43,693 nucleotides of DNA from Actinomycetota bacterium (GTDB lineage Bacteria; Actinomycetota; Thermoleophilia; Solirubrobacterales; Solirubrobacteraceae), in the NCBI GenBank assembly GCA_005885515.1, contig VAWK01000055.1, forward strand, positions 1-43,693, in the 5' to 3' direction. Positions 27,860 to 35,632 of this stretch are shown piece after piece; the stretch's first letter is position 1; each line of letters begins with the position of its first letter. A program made the position numbers and the translations under genes. The notes under the pieces were generated by a model. The model did not search any database. It saw nothing but the letters and a program-made list of their open reading frames with translations, and was not told the origin of the DNA.

Positions 27860-28933
27860 ATGGCCGCCGAGCACGACGACCAGCCGCCGCAGTACACGCG
27901 TTATCGCGCCAGCCCGCGGCTGTTGCGTCGGCGCGAGCGCATCTCGCTCGCGCCGGGGCGGACCGCGGGCGAGCTCGCGGCAGCTTGGCGGCGGCGGCTG
28001 ACGCCCAAACGGATCGCGCTCGGCGTGCTGGCGCTGCTGGTCGGCTGGCTGGCGCTGTCGCTGCTGCTGTTTCTGATCAGCTCGCACTTCGAGCGCACCT
28101 CGCCACCCGCCGACGTGGCCGCCGCGCTGGACTCGGCCTCGTTCCCGCTGACCTCGGCGAACAACATCCTGGTGCTCGGCTCCGATCGGCGCCAGAAGAG
28201 CAGCAAGGAACCGCACGCCAACACTTCGGGCCCCAGCCGCTCGGACACGATCATGCTGCTCCGGATCGGCGGCGGCCACGCCGCGCGCCTGTCGATCCCG
28301 CGCGACACGCTGGTGGAAATCCCCGGACACGGCCGGCAGAAGATCAATGCGGCCTATGCCATCGGCGGGGCGGCGCTGTCGATCTCGGTGATCAAGAGCT
28401 ATCTCAGCGTCCCCATCAACCACCTGGTGGAAGTGAACTTCGAAGACCTTCCCCAGCTGGTGGATGCGATGGGCGGGGTGGATTACACCGGCGGCTGCGT
28501 CGTCGCGCGCATCAACGGCGGCTTTCGCAATGGCGGCTACACGCTGAGGCTCGCGAAGGGCACCCATCACCTCGACGGCAGGGCCGCGCTGGCGCTGGCG
28601 CGCACGCGCGAGAACCTGTGCCGGCCGAACGAGACCGATCTGCAGCGGGCCGAACACCAGCAGGCGCTGTTCACGGCCATGAAGAGCCGCCTGCTGTCCG
28701 TCTCGAGCTTCTTTCGCCTGCCGTGGATCGCATGGAGCGCTCCCCCGGCGATCATCTCGGACATGAGCGGCCCGACCCTGCTGGGGCTGTTCGGCGCGCT
28801 GGCCATCTCCGGCACGCCGCCGATCCGCGTGCTGAAGCCGTCCGGCGCGACCACCCTGCCTAGCGGCGAACAGGTCCTCATGGTCTCGGACGCCGAGCGC
28901 CGCGCGGCGGTCGCCCAGTTCATGCGCGGATAG
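27860..28933 (+). CDS. LytR-CpsA-Psr (LCP) family cell-wall ligase
   Basis: A 357-residue membrane-anchored enzyme that attaches glycopolymers such as teichoic acid or arabinogalactan to peptidoglycan from lipid-linked donors. A basic cytoplasmic N-terminus of about 50 residues precedes a membrane helix (about 52-76) and the exterior LCP domain: NILVLGSD, SDTIMLLRI, LSIPRDTLVEIPGHG, KINAAYAIGG and the Arg-bearing ALALARTREN. The catalytic-site arginines and aspartates are present. The ATG start is predicted to be the first base of the transcript. Confidence 0.93.
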   Translation: MAAEHDDQPPQYTRYRASPRLLRRRERISLAPGRTAGELAAAWRRRLTPKRIALGVLALLVGWLALSLLLFLISSHFERTSPPADVAAALDSASFPLTSANNILVLGSDRRQKSSKEPHANTSGPSRSDTIMLLRIGGGHAARLSIPRDTLVEIPGHGRQKINAAYAIGGAALSISVIKSYLSVPINHLVEVNFEDLPQLVDAMGGVDYTGGCVVARINGGFRNGGYTLRLAKGTHHLDGRAALALARTRENLCRPNETDLQRAEHQQALFTAMKSRLLSVSSFFRLPWIAWSAPPAIISDMSGPTLLGLFGALAISGTPPIRVLKPSGATTLPSGEQVLMVSDAERRAAVAQFMRG

Positions 28934-28971
28934 CTCGTGCCGGCGCCGGGCGCTGCGCGAGATGCCGGCTC

Positions 28972-29304
28972 TCAGGTCTTGGCCGAGACCTTGCCGGCGC
29001 CGTCCGGCTTCTTGGCGGGCGCGTTCGACGCGCCGTCCTTGCCCTCCGCGGGCTTGTCGGGTCCGCCGCCGTTGGCGGAGCCCTGCTTGGATCCCTCGGC
29101 CGCCGCGACGGTCTCGCGCTCGCGCTTGCGCGTGCCGTAGTCGGTGCTGTAGAAGCCCTTGCCCTTGAAGTGCACCGCCGGGGCATGCAGCACCCGTTCC
29201 ACGGGTACGCCTGTATCGGGATCGACGGTCAACGCATCATCACTGAACGACTGCTGCAGCTCGAATGTCGTGCCGTCGGGTCGTCGATACTCATAGATCG
29301 GCAT
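28972..29304 (-). CDS. FmdB-like protein without zinc cysteines
   Basis: A 110-residue protein whose first 60 residues follow the FmdB zinc-ribbon family (MPIYEYR at the start; VHFKGKGFYSTDYG at the end of the domain). The four zinc cysteines are missing: the first CxxC position reads RPDG and the second reads DPDT. There is no cysteine in the whole protein. The remaining 45 residues are hydrophilic and low-complexity (Lys, Ala, Gly, Asp). Function is unknown. The ATG start lies 10 nt after a consensus TATAAT. Confidence 0.8.
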   Translation of the reverse strand: MPIYEYRRPDGTTFELQQSFSDDALTVDPDTGVPVERVLHAPAVHFKGKGFYSTDYGTRKRERETVAAAEGSKQGSANGGGPDKPAEGKDGASNAPAKKPDGAGKVSAKT

Positions 29305-29314
29305 TGGCAGGCCG

Positions 29315-29320
29315 ATTATA
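29315..29320 (-). promoter_or_regulatory. Consensus TATAAT before fmdB-like gene
   Basis: A perfect -10 consensus on the minus strand, 10 nt before ATG 29304, which gives a leader of about four bases. A candidate -35 (TTGGGC) lies about 15 bp upstream. Given the high G+C content, a perfect TATAAT at this position is unlikely to be chance. Confidence 0.6.
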
Positions 29321-29375
29321 CGAGTGCCAACCGGCGCCCAACAGAGGCGCGCAGCGAGGCGACGGCGGCCGGCCG

Positions 29376-30032
29376 TCAGTCTGTCAACAGAGCGCGCGCA
29401 CAGGCGATCCCGGCCTCGACCGTCGCCCCAAAGTCGCGCTCGGGCTCGGCGAGCATTCTCAGCGCAAAGCCGTCGGCGAGCGAGAACAGGATCTCCGCGA
29501 CCGCCTCCGGGTCGGCGTGCAGGCGCAGGATGCCATCGCGCTGGCCCGCACGAAGCATGCCCGCGACCTGCTCGCGAGTGCCGCGCATCAGCTCCGCGTA
29601 CTCCATGGCGATGTCTGCGTTGCGGCGCGACAGCGTGAACAGCTCGAAGATCAGGGTCACGAAGTCGGGGTCCTCGCGCACCGTCTGCTGCAGGTTCTGG
29701 GCCATCAGGTCGATGAAGGCATCGGCGCTCTGGGCTGTCGCGAGCTGGCGCTGGAGCATCTCCATACGCAGCTCGCAGTCGCGCCGCACGGCCTCCACCA
29801 GCAGCTGCTCCTTGGTGCCGAAGTAGTAGTGCAGCAACCCCCGCGAGACACCGGCCTCCCGCGAGACGTGGTCGAACGTCGAGCCGGCGGTGCCGCGCCT
29901 GGCGACGCTCCGCCGCATCGCCTCGATGATCCGCTGCGCCTTTTCGCCCGACAGCGAGCGAGCGCTGCCGGGGACAGCTGCCGGCGCGCCGTCGGGGCCC
30001 TGCGGGGCTGCCACGGAGCTGTCCGCGGTCAC
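29376..30032 (-). CDS. TetR family transcriptional regulator
   Basis: A 218-residue repressor-type regulator. After about 25 unstructured residues, the N-terminal helix-turn-helix is visible: AQRIIEAMRRSVARRGTAG, then VSREAGVSRGLLHYYFGTKE. The C-terminal all-helical ligand domain follows (DAFIDLMAQNLQQTV, RADFVTLIFELF-like region, GMLRAGQRDGI). The ligand is unknown. GTG 30032 is chosen; GTG 30041 is also in frame. TATACC lies 9 nt before the start. No adjacent transporter suggests a target. Confidence 0.88.
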   Translation of the reverse strand: MTADSSVAAPQGPDGAPAAVPGSARSLSGEKAQRIIEAMRRSVARRGTAGSTFDHVSREAGVSRGLLHYYFGTKEQLLVEAVRRDCELRMEMLQRQLATAQSADAFIDLMAQNLQQTVREDPDFVTLIFELFTLSRRNADIAMEYAELMRGTREQVAGMLRAGQRDGILRLHADPEAVAEILFSLADGFALRMLAEPERDFGATVEAGIACARALLTD

Positions 30033-30072
30033 GCCACCCACGGTATATGCGTCCTTCCGAGCCAGGCGCAGG

Positions 30073-30528
30073 TCAGGAGGCCGAGGCGCCGGTGGGCGCG
30101 GGCTCGCTGGGCGCGGTGGTAGAGCTGTAGTCGAACTCCTCCTCGGCGCCAAACAGCAGATCCAGCACCTTGGAGCGCAGATCCTCGCTCAGGGCGATCG
30201 CGAGCACACCGGCCACCGCGAGTAGCAGCAGCGAGCGCCCGATCCCGCCGCTGCGGCGGCGCCTGGGCGGCTGGCGCAGGGCGCTCGAAGCCTGGCGAAG
30301 CGCGTTTGCCGCCTCCCTGAGCTCCCGCTGGAGCTTGCGATCCTCGAACAACGCCTGCGTCGCCGGCTTGCCGTTGGCCACGCGCCCGTACGCGTTCCGT
30401 GCCGCGCCATAGGCCGCGGCCAGGTTGGCGCGCAGCTGATCGTCCTCGACCAGACGCTGCAGGTAGCGATTGCGCTGAGCCGCCCGCACAGCTTCTCCGG
30501 CCTGGCTGAACCTATCCTTCGCTGCCAT
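30073..30528 (-). CDS. Single-pass membrane protein, unknown function
   Basis: A 151-residue protein. A helical, Gln/Arg-rich N-terminal half of about 95 residues (RNRYLQRLVEDDQLRANL) ends in a PPRRRRSG basic patch. One membrane helix follows (about 98-115), then a short segment with an acidic run and a Ser/Thr/Pro/Ala end. No family is recognised. The start is ATG 30528 with GGAG adjacent and GAGGTG further upstream. A dyad-symmetric sequence overlaps its predicted -10 box. Confidence 0.7.
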   Translation of the reverse strand: MAAKDRFSQAGEAVRAAQRNRYLQRLVEDDQLRANLAAAYGAARNAYGRVANGKPATQALFEDRKLQRELREAANALRQASSALRQPPRRRRSGGIGRSLLLLAVAGVLAIALSEDLRSKVLDLLFGAEEEFDYSSTTAPSEPAPTGASAS

Positions 30529-30557
30529 CTCCGCACCTCGTCTCTGCCGAAAGCTTT

Positions 30558-30581
30558 GCTGGTATTGCCAATATACCCGGC
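30558..30581 (-). promoter_or_regulatory. -10 box inside a dyad-symmetric site
   Basis: On the minus strand TATATT (30570-30575) is a strong -10 box about 40 nt before ATG 30528. It lies within a 24-bp imperfect dyad whose inner arms are GGTAT and ATACC around TGCCAAT. A dyad over a -10 box is the usual position of a repressor operator. The nearby TetR gene is a candidate for the binding protein. Confidence 0.4.
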
Positions 30582-30634
30582 GCGGCGAGGCTGATCTGCG
30601 CCGCGGGTGAAGCACGGGCTGCGCCCATGCGTGC

Positions 30635-30868
30635 TCAGGCGTGCAGCGCAGCCTGCTCCTGGGCCGACGGGAACGCCCACGCCGCGCGCGTGGCGCGCTC
30701 CTGGCGGAACACCAACCGCAGCTGCTGAGGGGGTTTGAGCTGCGCGTGGTCGGGGCGAAACGTGGCGCACGGCTCGGTCTCCTGGAGGGCACAGAGGAGG
30801 TTGCGGCGAAAGTAGCATTCCTCACAGCTCACTTTCCGGTTTCCCTGTCTGCCCTGCGTGCCCGGCAC
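30635..30868 (-). CDS. Small four-cysteine protein
   Basis: A 77-residue protein with cysteines 15, 18, 26 and 34 (CxxC-x7-C-x7-C) in the segment SCEECYFRRNLLCALQETEP, followed by CATFRP. This spacing suggests a bound zinc ion or a small iron-sulfur site. The C-terminal half has no cysteine. No family name can be given. GTG 30868 is the start. It lies about 107 nt upstream of the membrane protein on the same strand. Confidence 0.6.
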   Translation of the reverse strand: MPGTQGRQGNRKVSCEECYFRRNLLCALQETEPCATFRPDHAQLKPPQQLRLVFRQERATRAAWAFPSAQEQAALHA

Positions 30869-31094
30869 CTGCCCCCCGAGTGATTCGAGATTGACCTGAA
30901 GCGGGCAGCATCAAAGCACCGGCCCCCCCGGGCCACAAGGGCAGTGCCGCGGAGCACCCCGCAAATCGCTAACAAAACGTCCGTTACCCGTAAATAGCCC
31001 CAGCGGCGTCACGATCCTGTGACAAGCGTGCGTTTCGTGTCGCTGTTTGCGGCACTACCGCCGCTCGCACGCGACCGCGTCATCATCTGCGCAC
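30869..31094. other. 226-nt divergent intergenic region
   Basis: No gene is supported. It holds a G/C hairpin (GGCCC...GGGCC, about 30921-30934), an A/T-richer stretch with TAAATA near 30990 that could be a -10 box, and a palindrome GTCAC-GATCCT-GTGAC at 31008-31023, about 70 nt before the SDR gene. The palindrome has the size and arm spacing of a dimeric regulator site. Confidence 0.4.
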
Positions 31095-32111
31095 ATGCGC
31101 GTCCTCGTAACCGGCGCCTCTGGCTTTGCCGGCGCGCTGCTGATCCCACGACTGTGCCGCGCGGGGCACGAGGTGCTCGCGCTCGGGCGCGATCCCGCAC
31201 GCCTCGCGCCGGCGCCCGATCCGGGATCCTCGCGCGCCGACGAGAACTCCGTGCAGCTCATCCGCGGCGACGTGCTCACGGGTGCAGGGCTGGCGCGGGC
31301 GATGGACGGGGTGCAGGTCGCCTACTACCTGATCCACTCGATGGAGCGCGCGGCCGCTGGCTCGGGCGCGTTCGCCGAGCGGGAGCGAATCGCCGCGCGC
31401 TCCTTCGCAGCCCAGGCCGTCCGCTCGGGCGTGCAGCGCATCGTGTACCTCGGCGGGCTGCTTCCGCGCCCCCGGGCCACGACCGGAGCCGCAGCGCGAC
31501 ACGGGGAGCAAGACCGGTCCGCACACGCATCCGCCGAGCTCCCGCTCTCGCCGCACCTGGCAAGCCGACTGGCGGTCGAGCGCATCCTGCTGGAGGCGGT
31601 GCCCGACTCGGTCGCGCTGCGCGCTTCGATCGTCATCGGCGCCCAGTCGCGATCGTTTCGCCTGCTCGTTCACCTCGTCGAGCGCCTGCCCGTGCTCGCG
31701 CTGCCCGCCTGGCGCCGGTTCCGCACGCAGCCGATCGACGCGCGCGATGTCACAGACATGCTCGCCGCCGCGGCGAGCGCCGAGGTCGGCGGGCGCTCAC
31801 TGGATGTCGGCGGGCCGGATGTGCTGAGCTATGGAGAGATGATCGAGCGCATCGCGGAGCTGATGCTCGTGTACCGTCCCTCGATCGGGCTGGGGGTGAG
31901 CATGACACCCGTTACGGCGCGTCTGGCGGCGGCGATTGCCGGCGAGCAACCCGAGCTGGTGCTGCCCCTTTTCGGCAGCCTGCGTGGCGATCTGCTGCCG
32001 GCCGACGATGACGCGGCAGGGTTGCTGAACGTGAATTTACACTCCTTCGACTCGGCCGTGGAACGGGCGCTGGCGGAGTGGGAAGCGTCCGAGCCGCTGG
32101 CAGCGCGCTGA
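31095..32111 (+). CDS. NAD(P)-binding SDR-type protein
   Basis: A 338-residue atypical short-chain dehydrogenase/NmrA-like protein. The Rossmann nucleotide motif VTGASGFAGALLIPRL is at the N-terminus; DGVQVAYYLIHSM and QRIVYLGGLLP follow, then ILLEAVPDSVALRASIVIG. The canonical Tyr-x3-Lys catalytic pair is not evident, as in many atypical SDRs, so it may be a redox sensor or quinone/flavin-related reductase instead of a classical epimerase. ATG 31095 puts the Rossmann loop at the N-terminus; an in-frame start at 31047 is less likely. Confidence 0.82.
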   Translation: MRVLVTGASGFAGALLIPRLCRAGHEVLALGRDPARLAPAPDPGSSRADENSVQLIRGDVLTGAGLARAMDGVQVAYYLIHSMERAAAGSGAFAERERIAARSFAAQAVRSGVQRIVYLGGLLPRPRATTGAAARHGEQDRSAHASAELPLSPHLASRLAVERILLEAVPDSVALRASIVIGAQSRSFRLLVHLVERLPVLALPAWRRFRTQPIDARDVTDMLAAAASAEVGGRSLDVGGPDVLSYGEMIERIAELMLVYRPSIGLGVSMTPVTARLAAAIAGEQPELVLPLFGSLRGDLLPADDDAAGLLNVNLHSFDSAVERALAEWEASEPLAAR

Positions 32112-32187
32112 TGCGCACTCGCGCACGGCGAGCCTGCGCTGTCGTCCGGCGGGCCAGCTAACGGTGAGAGCAGACGGCGGGTAGCAC

Positions 32188-32640
32188 ATGAGCGTGGTCA
32201 GCGCATCGACTGAGATCGCCGCCTCGCCGGCGCGAGTGTGGGAGATGGTGATGGATCCGAGACGGCTGGAGGAGTGGGTCACCATCCATCGTCGTCTCGT
32301 GCGCGCCGACGACCTCCCGCCTCGGGTTGGCTTTCAGATGGACCAACAGATCCATCTTCGCGGCGTCAATCTCCAGGTTCGCTGGACGCTCGTCGACTGC
32401 CGCGCGCCCGAGCGCGCGGTATGGGAAGGTCGTGGACCGGCGCGCTCACGAGCGCACACCGAATATGCCTTGAAGCCCGAGGGGCAAGGTACACGCTTTG
32501 ACTATCGCAACGAGTTCCACGCCCCGTTGGGACCGCTGGGGGCTGTCATCAGCCGCGCGCTTGTGCGCGGAGTGCCAGAGCGCGAGGCCAGACGCACACT
32601 CGAGCGACTGCGCGAATACCTCGAGAAAAGTTCGTCCTAG
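32188..32640 (+). CDS. SRPBCC/polyketide-cyclase family protein
   Basis: A 150-residue START-like helix-grip protein. It begins with the typical SASTEIAASPARVWEMVMDP strand-helix and ends with a long C-terminal helix (REARRTLERLREYLEK). The fold binds hydrophobic ligands; a specific role cannot be read from sequence. The start is ATG 32188, 76 nt after the SDR gene, and no strong ribosome site is seen. Confidence 0.82.
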   Translation: MSVVSASTEIAASPARVWEMVMDPRRLEEWVTIHRRLVRADDLPPRVGFQMDQQIHLRGVNLQVRWTLVDCRAPERAVWEGRGPARSRAHTEYALKPEGQGTRFDYRNEFHAPLGPLGAVISRALVRGVPEREARRTLERLREYLEKSSS

Positions 32641-32669
32641 GAAATTCGTGTAAGGTGATGACTCATAGG

Positions 32670-32685
32670 TGTGAGTTCGATCACA
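32670..32685 (+). promoter_or_regulatory. Perfect CRP-type palindrome
   Basis: TGTGA-GTTCGA-TCACA matches the CRP/GlxR consensus TGTGA-N6-TCACA in both arms. It is 25 bp before the GTG of the AT-hook gene. Candidate -10 boxes are TAGGTG (32666-32671) and TAGTGA (32692-32697). With either, the site overlaps the core promoter, which favours repression. No CRP-family gene is in the window. Confidence 0.6.
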
Positions 32686-32709
32686 TGAAACTAGTGAAGA
32701 GGATGAATC

Positions 32710-33174
32710 GTGACCGACTTCCTTGACGACAAGCGCCGAGAGATCAGCGACCGAATGCGGGAGCTCAAGGCCGCCGTGGATGAGTACAACCGTCTCGAAG
32801 CCGCCGCTTCCGCGCTGGCCGCCGTGCGCGGCTCGGGCTCGGGCTCCGCGAGCGCGACTCCGCGCCGTCGTGGTCCAGGACGGCCGCGCGGTTCGGGCAC
32901 GCGCGCCAAAGCTGCGGGCGCCGCCACCAGGACCACCAAAGCGCGGCGCAAACCTGGCCGGCCCCCCGGCCGGCGCCGCGCGGGGCGACGTAAAGGCAGT
33001 GGCACGCGAGCCGCGCAGGCGCTCTCATTCGTGCAGGGCCAGCCCGGCATCACCATCCCCGAGCTGGCGGCGAAGATGGGCATCAAGCAGAACTACTTGT
33101 ACCGCGTGCTGCCCGGTCTGGAACAGGAAGGGAAGGTCAACAAGCGGGGCCGCGGCTGGCACCCCAAGGCGTAA
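32710..33174 (+). CDS. AT-hook/winged-helix DNA-binding protein
   Basis: A 154-residue basic protein. Residues 1-40 form a short coiled coil (RREISDRMRELKAAVDEYNR). Residues 52-98 hold two AT-hook cores, RRGPGRPRGSG and RKPGRPPGRRR, in a Lys/Arg/Ala-rich tract. Residues 100-154 form a winged-helix domain (ITIPELAAKMGIKQNYLYRV, then KVNKRGRGWHP). AT-hooks bind the minor groove of A/T-rich DNA, which is rare in this genome, so the protein could act like a nucleoid-associated silencer of A/T-rich DNA; that is inference. GTG 32710 is preceded by GAAGAGG. Confidence 0.8.
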   Translation: MTDFLDDKRREISDRMRELKAAVDEYNRLEAAASALAAVRGSGSGSASATPRRRGPGRPRGSGTRAKAAGAATRTTKARRKPGRPPGRRRAGRRKGSGTRAAQALSFVQGQPGITIPELAAKMGIKQNYLYRVLPGLEQEGKVNKRGRGWHPKA

Positions 33175-33200
33175 GCCCGCTTCCGCCTCAGCTGCCGGTC

Positions 33201-33226
33201 AGGGCGCGGTGTTAACGCCGCGCCCT
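33201..33226. terminator. Bidirectional terminator
   Basis: A 26-bp near-perfect palindrome: AGGGCGCGG and CCGCGCCCT arms with GTTAAC in the centre and one T-G mismatch. It lies between the convergent AT-hook and mdh genes, 8 nt before the mdh stop, and can serve both strands. Confidence 0.75.
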
Positions 33227-33234
33227 AGCTGTTC

Positions 33235-34215
33235 CTAGATCAGCCCCTGGCTTTGCACGGTATCGCGCTCCTCGCACAACTCGGCGACCGACGCATCGAC
33301 CCGGGCGCGTGAGAATGCGTCCAGCTCGAGGCCGCCGACGATCGACCAGGATCCGGCCGCGCACGTGCACGGGAATCCGCAGATCAGCCCCTCGGGTACT
33401 CCGTAGGAGCCATCCGAGGCGACTCCCATCGAGACCCATTCCTCACCCGTGCCGGCGACCCAGTCGCTGACGTGGTCGATCGCAGCGCTGGCCGCCGAGC
33501 CCGCGCTGGAAGCACCGCGCGCCTCGATGATCGCAGCACCGCGCTTGCCGACGTTGGGCAGGAACTCCTGCTCGATCCACGCCTGGTCGTCGAGCATGGT
33601 GGCGGCCTGCTCGCCGCGCACCCTGGCGTGGAACAGATCGGGGTACATGGTAGGAGAGTGATTGCCCCACACGCCCATGTGCGAGATCTCAGCCACGGGC
33701 ACGGCGAGCTTGCTCGCGAGCTGCGCCACGGCGCGATTGTGATCGAGGCGCATCATCGACGTGAATCGCTCGCGTGGGATATCAGCGGCGTTGCGCATCG
33801 CGATCAGGCAATTGGTGTTGGCTGGATTGCCAACCACCAGCACCTTCACATCGGGCGCCGCGCGCTCGTTTAGCGATTTGCCCTGGACGGTAAAGATCTT
33901 GCCATTCTCGCCGAGCAACTCGGCCCGCTCCATGCCCTTCGTGCGCGGACGTGAGCCGACGAGCAGCGCCAGGTTCACACCGTCGAAGGCGTCATCGGGC
34001 TGATCGTGGAGGTCGAGCCCGGCGAGCAGCGGGAACGCGCAGTCGGTGAGCTCCATCGCGACGCCCTCGAGCGCAGACATCGCCTGCGGGATCTCCAGCA
34101 GGCGCAGGTCGATCGGCTGGTCGGGGCCGAGCAGCTGTCCGCTAGCGATGCGGAAGACGATGCTGTAGCCGATCTGGCCCGCAGCCCCCGTGACGGCCAC
34201 GCACACGGGGGTCAT
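33235..34215 (-). CDS. mdh: Malate dehydrogenase
   Basis: A 326-residue NAD-dependent enzyme that oxidises malate to oxaloacetate in the TCA cycle, of the group related to cytosolic MDH. Motifs: [19 protein letters not shown] (NAD loop), the substrate arginines in [33 protein letters not shown] and the catalytic histidine in [11 protein letters not shown]. The start is ATG 34215 with a strong GGGAGG 7 nt upstream, and it overlaps the stop of a possible 27-codon upstream ORF as ATGA. Confidence 0.96.
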   Translation of the reverse strand: MTPVCVAVTGAAGQIGYSIVFRIASGQLLGPDQPIDLRLLEIPQAMSALEGVAMELTDCAFPLLAGLDLHDQPDDAFDGVNLALLVGSRPRTKGMERAELLGENGKIFTVQGKSLNERAAPDVKVLVVGNPANTNCLIAMRNAADIPRERFTSMMRLDHNRAVAQLASKLAVPVAEISHMGVWGNHSPTMYPDLFHARVRGEQAATMLDDQAWIEQEFLPNVGKRGAAIIEARGASSAGSAASAAIDHVSDWVAGTGEEWVSMGVASDGSYGVPEGLICGFPCTCAAGSWSIVGGLELDAFSRARVDASVAELCEERDTVQSQGLI

Positions 34216-34295
34216 GCGTTGACCTCCCTGACGTTGCCCGGACTGACTGCGGCGCGCCCCCGGAGGGCGTGCTGGATGACGACTCGGCGGCTCAC
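34212..34295 (-). CDS. Possible 27-residue leader peptide before mdh
   Basis: A short frame begins at GTG 34295, 6 nt after GAGGAG (34302-34307), and ends with TGA inside the ATGA that starts mdh. It would encode a basic 27-residue peptide beginning [17 protein letters not shown] 34301 is an alternative start directly next to the ribosome site. Third positions are mostly G or C, as in real genes here. A hairpin (CGCCC-GGGCG near 34255-34268) lies inside. This could be an attenuation peptide or chance. Confidence 0.35.
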   Translation of the reverse strand: MSRRVVIQHALRGRAAVSPGNVREVNA

Positions 34296-34355
34296 GTTCA
34301 TCTCCTCGGTGACGGTGTCATGGCCTGGCGGCTGTGTTAAATCGAGGGCGGGCGC

Positions 34356-35570
34356 TCATGTGATCGCCCGCTTGAGGCTGTCCTCTATCGAGCCGAGAAA
34401 CTCCTGGGTGGTCTGCCACGGCTGATCGCGCCCCACCAGCATGGCGAGATCCTTGGTCATCTTCCCGGCTTCAACTGTTTCCACGCACACGCGCTCGAGC
34501 GTCTGGGCAAACTCGGTGACATCGGGGGTGTCGTCCATGCGCCCGCGCGCGGCAAGAGCCCGGGTCCAGGCGAAGATCGACGCGATCGGATTGGTGGAAG
34601 TGGGCTTGCCCTGCTGGTGCAGGCGGTAGTGACGGGTGACGGTGCCGTGCGCCGCCTCGGCCTCGACCGTTTTGCCGTCGGCGCTCATGAGCACGCTGGT
34701 CATCAGCCCGAGCGAGCCGAAGCCCTGGGCGACGGTGTCGGATTGCACGTCACCGTCGTAGTTCTTGCACGCCCATACGTAGCCCCCCTCCCACTTCAAC
34801 GCGGCCGCGACCATGTCATCGATCAGACGATGTTCGTAGCTGATGCCCGCGACCTCGAAGTCCGCCCTGAACTCCGCGTCATAGATCTCCTGGAAGAGAT
34901 CCTTGAAGCGCCCGTCGTAGCGCTTGAGGATGGTGTTCTTGGTCGATAGATAGACCGGCAGCCGGTGTTCCAGGCCGTATCGCAGGGATGCGCGCGCGAA
35001 GTCGCGGATCGACGCGTCGAGGTTGTACATCGCCATCGCGATCCCTGGGCCGGGGAACTCGTACACGTCGAGTTCGGTCGGCGCGCCGCCATCCGCGGGC
35101 GCAAATGTGAGCGTGAGCTTGCCCTCCCCCGCGACCACCAGATCGCTGGCCCGATACTGGTCGCCGAACGCGTGGCGGCCGATCACGATCGGCTTGGTCC
35201 AGCCGGGCACCAGCCTGGGAATGTTCGAGATCACGATCGGCTCGCGGAAGATCACTCCGCCGAGAACGTTGCGGATCGTCCCGTTCGGAGACGGATACAT
35301 CTCCTTCAGGCCGAACTCCTTCACGCGTGCCTCGTCGGGGGTGATCGTCGCGCACTTGACGCCCACGCCGTGCTCCTTGATGGCGTTGGCTGCGTCGACC
35401 GTGATCGCGTCTTCGGTGGCGTCGCGATTCTCGATGCTCAGATCGAAGCGGCGCAGGTCTACATCGAGATAGGGAACGATCAGCTGCTCACGGATGTAGG
35501 ACCAGATGATCCTCGTCATCTCGTCGCCGTCGAGCTCCACCAGCGGCCTGCGCACCTTGACCCTGCTCAC
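34356..35570 (-). CDS. icd: NADP isocitrate dehydrogenase, eukaryote type
   Basis: A 404-residue homodimeric isocitrate dehydrogenase of the subfamily shared with eukaryotic cytosolic and mitochondrial NADP enzymes. It converts isocitrate to 2-oxoglutarate. Motifs: [20 protein letters not shown] at the N-terminus, the substrate loop [12 protein letters not shown], the metal aspartates in [16 protein letters not shown], and the NADP segment [13 protein letters not shown]. The frame reaches GTG 35591, but GTG 35570 matches the family N-terminus and has TAGCAT 8 nt upstream. mdh lies 140 nt downstream on the same strand. Confidence 0.95.
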   Translation of the reverse strand: MSRVKVRRPLVELDGDEMTRIIWSYIREQLIVPYLDVDLRRFDLSIENRDATEDAITVDAANAIKEHGVGVKCATITPDEARVKEFGLKEMYPSPNGTIRNVLGGVIFREPIVISNIPRLVPGWTKPIVIGRHAFGDQYRASDLVVAGEGKLTLTFAPADGGAPTELDVYEFPGPGIAMAMYNLDASIRDFARASLRYGLEHRLPVYLSTKNTILKRYDGRFKDLFQEIYDAEFRADFEVAGISYEHRLIDDMVAAALKWEGGYVWACKNYDGDVQSDTVAQGFGSLGLMTSVLMSADGKTVEAEAAHGTVTRHYRLHQQGKPTSTNPIASIFAWTRALAARGRMDDTPDVTEFAQTLERVCVETVEAGKMTKDLAMLVGRDQPWQTTQEFLGSIEDSLKRAIT

Positions 35571-35578
35571 GCCGCGCG

Positions 35579-35584
35579 ATGCTA
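35579..35584 (-). promoter_or_regulatory. -10 box for leaderless icd
   Basis: On the minus strand TAGCAT is 8 nt before GTG 35570. It is the third use of this exact hexamer at 7-8 nt spacing in the window. The divergent aidB gene starts 49 bp away. Confidence 0.5.
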
Positions 35585-35632
35585 TCTGCACGCCCCAGGC
35601 GGTAGGGGTCTCGCATCTGCTTCACTTCATGC

